Source: CAYSHJ01 sp964589725 (GTDB lineage Bacteria; Planctomycetota; Planctomycetia; Planctomycetales; Planctomycetaceae). Taken from it: DNA of 11,424 nt. Position numbers and translations under genes: made by a program. Below the pieces are notes generated by a model. The model was given only the letters and a program-made list of their open reading frames with translations. It had not been told where the DNA came from and made no database searches. Each line of letters begins with the position of its first letter. The stretch's first letter is position 1. The DNA lies in NCBI GenBank assembly GCA_964589725.1, contig CAZPUJ010000260.1, positions 1 through 11,424 on the forward strand, read 5' to 3'. Shown one piece after another: positions 8,901 through 11,424 of this stretch.

Positions 8901-9737
8901 CCGAATTTGCGGCTCAATCAATTCCTGCACGAGAGGATGTGCCTCGTAGTATTGGCCCAACTCGAGGCGGCAGAAGAGCGCATTGGAAAGGCACGTCAGG
9001 GTGATCGCGTTCTCGGATCCCAGTAGGTTTCGATAGAGGCGTAGCGCCTGTTCGGCCTTTTCGAGAGCAGCCGGATACTTGCCGGCGCGCTGCAAGGCGG
9101 CTGCCTGCGCGTGGAGTGCGTCCGCGGCGAGGAACTGTTCCCACTCTTTGTCCGTGAGTTTCGAAAGACGTTCGTTGAGCGTAACCAGCAGCCGGGCGTC
9201 GACCGTCTGCCAGTGAAGTTCGCCCAAGAGCTGCGTCCGCAGCTGGGCAAGTGCTCGCGCGGCGGCAAGGGCCTGAGGAAAGGCGCGCTGCCTGGAATGC
9301 CAGAAGCAAGTTAACTCGAGCATCCGGCAGGTATCGATCGGGCGATCAGCGAAATGGCGGCGCTGGAGCGCCAGGAAGGCTTCGCCGGATCGAACGGCTT
9401 CAATCCAGTTCTGTTTCGCGGCGAATTCCTTGGCCTCCTGCCAAAGCCGTTCGCGCTCGGCGATAAGTTCTTCCCGGGTTTGCCGCGTCTCGACGGTTGG
9501 TTCCGTCCGTGTTTGGGGCGTCTGGGGAACGGGCTGTTCCGACGAGACCGTCGCGAAATCCGGGGGCGGATGTTCTTCGGATGGATGATTCTCGGAAGGC
9601 TTCGGAGCGGCGCGGCTGCGGGCGAACTCCTCAAACGGTGGCGGCCAACGGTCGAACTTCGCGATCGACGAGCAGATGACAAAGCACAGCCCGAACACCA
9701 AAAGCGCGAGCGCCAGCCGTCGCAATTGGGAGACCAT
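5964..9737 (-). CDS. Membrane-anchored TPR-repeat protein with C-terminal CHAT (caspase-like) protease domain
   Basis: The protein has 1257 residues. An N-terminal basic-hydrophobic segment (about residues 5-26, RRLALALLVFGLCFVICSS) looks like a signal anchor; no good lipobox is present. A Pro/Glu/Thr-rich linker follows (about 29-90). About 14 TPR units of the roughly 42-residue kinesin-light-chain type fill residues 95-700 (for example QGKFAEAEPLLVKSL, QGKFEEAERNYREAI). A helical linker leads to the CHAT domain (about 842-1257: ALIDFLSF, CIAFIVRS, VLTRLPWSLLPG). The catalytic dyad is visible as His1078 in HIATHGFF and Cys1155 in VLSGCETGLGE. CHAT domains are clan CD proteases usually paired with TPRs, which bind a partner or ligand. 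The ATG at 9737 is chosen because AGAGGAAG lies 9 nt upstream and the leader starts there; the frame stays open to 9977, but that extension (80 residues, Arg/Pro-rich) overlaps the divergent gene's start. Confidence 0.95.
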   Translation of the reverse strand: MVSQLRRLALALLVFGLCFVICSSIAKFDRWPPPFEEFARSRAAPKPSENHPSEEHPPPDFATVSSEQPVPQTPQTRTEPTVETRQTREELIAERERLWQEAKEFAAKQNWIEAVRSGEAFLALQRRHFADRPIDTCRMLELTCFWHSRQRAFPQALAAARALAQLRTQLLGELHWQTVDARLLVTLNERLSKLTDKEWEQFLAADALHAQAAALQRAGKYPAALEKAEQALRLYRNLLGSENAITLTCLSNALFCRLELGQYYEAHPLVQELIEPQIRVKGVLHPQTIDCLRMLARFNEATGNLAHAEDPLRKILEIYVATTGPSHPDAIAARAEVGRIFSERGNFAEAEPILIAALRQQRDLFGGEHLATANTMKVLGAMYGKQGKFAEAEPLLVKSLEVFRELAGDKHLATASACNALGKMRLDAGQLRQAESDLMDSRAVCLEALGDDHPVTAKVMNNLAELYELSTNTGPAREIRLHCLRIAETSCGQISLPAADALERLARAYIAMNDFGLAEPYLLRAREIRRKILGEEHLQTAEVVSQLAYCYLGVDDPDRAEPLFKNALATVEKTSGPDSLAAAKIRRRLALLYQSQGKFEEAERNYREAIRLIEEHGGPVDYATATAKVGLAQTMLSCGDCEEACRLIEDAIRGYSGFPPDHPEWIDLLGIGGTAHLAAGAWKTAEPMLKRGLRLAQLRMEMTSPFSSEHQRLAQLMIMRNMFDLYLSLPSSSSAAELLYPHVLSWKGAVAIAQWRDRRHAGDESLPLITELQQIGRSLSTLMLHVPGVADREERVREIFNLNMRKETLEEQLAIETSKLHGGRQIEVSMAGVQRVIPPQTALIDFLSFSQTAFENQDGVLQLVKRDRCIAFIVRSDRPVACVDLGEMAPITEAVTKLQQSQGFRPNKGKTDWAATVGKLVWSPLWAHLDDCNTVLISPDTVLTRLPWSLLPGRKSGRYLIEDFSIGLVAVPQLMPVMFAAGRPPDCDIGRPEEALLLVGDVDYDAGTPSASEAGIGQVHSGKFSPLKGTAAEVQALRNQFQRSFPAGEVLLLGKAAATEEAFRREVPRHRWLHIATHGFFARPNKSAPEIESRMNPAAKASDRVSVFDVGVLNGLAMAGANVGGVGDGDNGILTAMELSTMDLRIVDIAVLSGCETGLGEVLTGEGSFGLQRALQTAGVGATVASLWTVSDEKTNLLMQRFYANLWDKKLTRLEALREAQLWMLNTGGAATTDSKSPGQRTSPHYWAAFSLSGDWR

Positions 9738-9746
9738 GCGAGTTGA

Positions 9747-9754
9747 CTTCCTCT
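9747..9754 (-). promoter_or_regulatory. Shine-Dalgarno of the TPR-CHAT gene
   Basis: The minus strand reads AGAGGAAG, 9 nt before the ATG at 9737. It supports the short start over the upstream start at 9977. Confidence 0.65.
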
Positions 9755-9962
9755 GCCGCGGGTGAAGCTGGGACGGGGACGGGTTGTATGGCACTCTGCC
9801 AGGCAGGTCTACGCCTCTTGGACAAGCCGGCCGACGAAGAAGCGTCGACAAAAACGGCGAGAACCGGGGCATTGGCCGATCGCCGGGCGACGTCCGATTG
9901 GTGTTGCCTGGTTGCCGGCGGTTCACTATTTTCCGCCGCCCCATAACCCCCTTATATTTGCC

Positions 9963-9967
9963 GAGGA
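9963..9967 (+). promoter_or_regulatory. Shine-Dalgarno of the exported-protein gene
   Basis: GAGGA ends 4 nt before the ATG at 9972. The spacing is short, but this start is also where the signal peptide begins. Confidence 0.5.
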
Positions 9968-9971
9968 TGTT

Positions 9972-10919
9972 ATGCACTCTGCGTCTTTGTTCACCACGCT
10001 TGCAGCCTGTCTCGTTGCGGGTTCTCTATCGACGGCATGGGCTGAAGATCCGCAGGCGGCCCCCGCCAGCGCGCTCGACAGCATGCAACCGGTGATGGTT
10101 TCGCTCGAAGACCGCGAAGCACCGTCCGACGAGGAATGGGAATCCCTGCAAACCGAGGTGGGGCGCACTCTGTTCGGCGGACTGAACGATTTCCGGAGCT
10201 CGACCATTTCGTTCATGGACACTCGGTATTTCACGTACAACCGTGCGGAAGGAACGCTCGCCTCCTACGGCAAGATGGACGACAAGAAGCGTTTCGATCG
10301 TTACGGCCACATCGCGGGCGTTGAGTACGACGTGGCGTCCAACTCCTGGAAAGAACGATACGTTCTCAACGCCGCGGCGCTGGTGAAGCTGACGGGCAAG
10401 GGCAAATTCGAGCAGTTCACCGGCGTCTCGCTCGATACCGCCGTCAACGACTGCCGGCAGATCGAGGTGACGTTTTTGGGCACAATGGTGCCCAAGGACG
10501 AGGCGATCCGCCGCCTCAATGCGGACGTGGACGCACTCGAGTACCTGGCCGCGCTGTACGAGAGGCGCACCCAGCACGAGCAGAAGGGCCTCACGCTATT
10601 GGCAGGCGCGGCGCCGCCGAAACCGAAGGTTGTGCTCGCCAACGTCATCATGCTCGACGGAAAGACCTCCAAAGTGTTCGAGGGCAACCTGGACGGCAAG
10701 GTCAAGACGGTGATCCATGGCATCGGCGGCGAGCTAAAGCTGGTCAAACAGCGCGGCGAAGAAACCACTTTGCAAACTCCGGTGGTGCGCTGCTACCGCA
10801 CCTATTCGATCGAGTTCAAAACCAGGGGAGGGGGCCAGTTGGAGCGCGTCACGCGCACCGACAGCAAGGGCCACGATCACCAAGTCCCGGTCGTCTTCGA
10901 CCTGTCGCCGGACCTTTGA
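9972..10919 (+). CDS. Exported protein of unknown function
   Basis: The protein has 315 residues and I do not recognise its family. The N-terminus (MHSASLFTTLAACLVAGSL, then STAWA followed by EDP) is a likely signal peptide cut after residue 24. The mature part has no further membrane segment. A stretch at about residues 177-206 (EAIRRLNADVDALEYLAALY) looks helical, possibly coiled. The mature protein has two Cys (161 and 274), which could form a disulfide outside the cytoplasm. The C-terminal part (VVLANVIMLDGKTSKVFEG, then VIHGIGGELKLV) looks beta-rich. No catalytic motif is apparent. The same frame is open from 9762, but that extension lacks a leader and overlaps the CHAT gene's upstream region. 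It is divergent from the TPR-CHAT gene, so the two may share regulation; that is inference only. Confidence 0.88.
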   Translation: MHSASLFTTLAACLVAGSLSTAWAEDPQAAPASALDSMQPVMVSLEDREAPSDEEWESLQTEVGRTLFGGLNDFRSSTISFMDTRYFTYNRAEGTLASYGKMDDKKRFDRYGHIAGVEYDVASNSWKERYVLNAAALVKLTGKGKFEQFTGVSLDTAVNDCRQIEVTFLGTMVPKDEAIRRLNADVDALEYLAALYERRTQHEQKGLTLLAGAAPPKPKVVLANVIMLDGKTSKVFEGNLDGKVKTVIHGIGGELKLVKQRGEETTLQTPVVRCYRTYSIEFKTRGGGQLERVTRTDSKGHDHQVPVVFDLSPDL

Positions 10920-11177
10920 GCTGAATGGCCGCCGGGCCGGGAGAGGGCACGCTTGGCTCCAACGAGCGTCGGCTGCGCGTGCGGTGCCCGAGACGCGGCC
11001 TCGCCCCGCATAGCGTCGCATGCTGAAGGGCGGTGAACGATTGACGAATTGCTTTTCGCCCCGGCGTGACAAGAATTGAACTGTGCCAGAAAACGTTCGT
11101 TTATCGGCGCGCGGCAGCCACAAAACAACCGGGTACGCTGGCCGGGAATGGTCCGTCCCAAAAACTCGTACAAACAA
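10920..11177. other. Intergenic region without a supported gene
   Basis: I see no gene with a credible start, ribosome site and composition here. The ORFs that cross it on the minus strand (144 and 147 codons) overlap the 3' end of the exported-protein gene and look Arg/Ala-rich and low in structure. No clear GC hairpin plus T-run terminator follows the stop at 10919. Confidence 0.5.
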
Positions 11178-11424
11178 TCAACGTCTCGAAAACTCGTGTC
11201 CAGCCACGAAAGCGAGACAACGATCACAGAGCCGTTGGCCGCGGAGTAATTGCGCTTGATTGCGCGAGCGCGGACGCTTAATAGCTGAGTACAAACTTTG
11301 AACCTGCTCAAGGTGTTCGTGCGCTGGTTTAAGAGTGGGATCGTCGGTTTGACACGGGACAGGTTGCTGAGAATCAGGCTGTAGGCCCGGGGGATTCGCG
11401 GCGGCCTCGAAGTCGCTGGGCGAG
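11178..11424 (-). CDS. Possible 3' end of a gene entering from the right edge, partial
   Basis: On the minus strand a frame is open from the right edge (first full codon at 11423) to a TGA at 11178-11180, 82 codons. The translation has a Pro/Gln-rich start (DFEAAANPPGLQPDSQQPVP) and ends in LCDRCLAFVAGHEFSRR. No domain is recognised. The first codons favour G or C at the third position, as in the large genes, but the later ones do not. In GC-rich DNA an open frame of this length can occur by chance, so this is a weak call. Confidence 0.25.
   Translation of the reverse strand, partial: SPSDFEAAANPPGLQPDSQQPVPCQTDDPTLKPAHEHLEQVQSLYSAIKRPRSRNQAQLLRGQRLCDRCLAFVAGHEFSRR
11183..11218. repeat. Short interrupted inverted repeat (possible hairpin)
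   Basis: GTCTCG (11183-11188) pairs with CGAGAC (11213-11218), and inside it TCGTG pairs with CACGA around the loop TCCAGC, separated by a small internal loop (AAAAC opposite AAG). No T-run follows, so it does not look like a standard intrinsic terminator. Confidence 0.35.

Larger units (their letters stand above)
9738..9971. other. Divergent intergenic region between the TPR-CHAT gene and the exported-protein gene
   Basis: This 234-bp spacer must hold the promoters of both genes. Frames on both strands are open through it as upstream extensions of the two genes, but their translations are Arg/Pro-rich and have no leader, so I treat them as non-coding. A TTATAT (9951-9956) sits close before the plus-strand start and could be a -10 box, but I see no convincing -35. 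No long repeat or palindrome was noticed. Confidence 0.5.

Noticed and set aside
9738..9977. 80-codon N-terminal extension of the TPR-CHAT protein
   Set aside because: It has no good ribosome site, is Arg/Pro-rich, buries the hydrophobic leader inside the protein and overlaps the start of the divergent gene.
10877..11311. Minus-strand frame of 144 codons
   Set aside because: It runs into the 3' end of the exported-protein gene, has no visible domain or ribosome site, and its composition looks like a chance GC-rich frame.

Overview
The window is GC-rich DNA whose gene content points to a planctomycete (Planctomycetota, possibly Pirellulales). That placement is an inference from the protein families: a WD40-propeller caspase, a caspase with a DUF4384-like tail and a TPR-CHAT protease, all with N-terminal export or anchor sequences. 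There are no rRNA or tRNA genes and no CRISPR array.

Layout, left to right. (1) A large minus-strand gene runs from about 3088 leftwards off the window at base 1. It encodes an N-terminal hydrophobic leader, 14 WD-type motifs (enough for two seven-blade propellers) and a C-terminal caspase-like (peptidase C14) domain, whose end is cut by the window edge. (2) A 343-bp divergent intergenic region (3095-3437) holds a perfect 30-bp inverted repeat with a 65-bp spacer, and a possible promoter for gene 1. (3) A plus-strand gene, 3438-5621, encodes a second caspase-like protease with a DUF4384-like C-terminal region. (4) A small minus-strand ORF, 5517-5951, encodes a possible two-helix membrane protein. 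It overlaps the 3' end of gene 3 by 105 bp and starts 12 nt after the stop of the next gene. (5) A minus-strand gene, 5964-9737, encodes a membrane-anchored protein with about 14 TPRs and a C-terminal CHAT (caspase-like) protease domain. (6) A plus-strand gene, 9972-10919, encodes an unrecognised exported protein, divergent from the CHAT gene. (7) The right end, 10920-11424, is mostly non-coding as far as I can see. It has a small hairpin and a weak candidate for the 3' end of another minus-strand gene entering from the right.

The notable feature is three caspase-fold (clan CD) proteases side by side. Each keeps its His/Cys dyad and each is joined to a different accessory module: propellers, DUF4384-like or TPR. 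The WD40 and TPR parts are typical protein-interaction modules, so the proteases could be switched by ligand or partner binding, and the two-helix protein beside the CHAT gene could be a membrane partner or substrate. No pathway link between them is proven by sequence. Planctomycete genomes carry many such genes, so adjacency could be chance.
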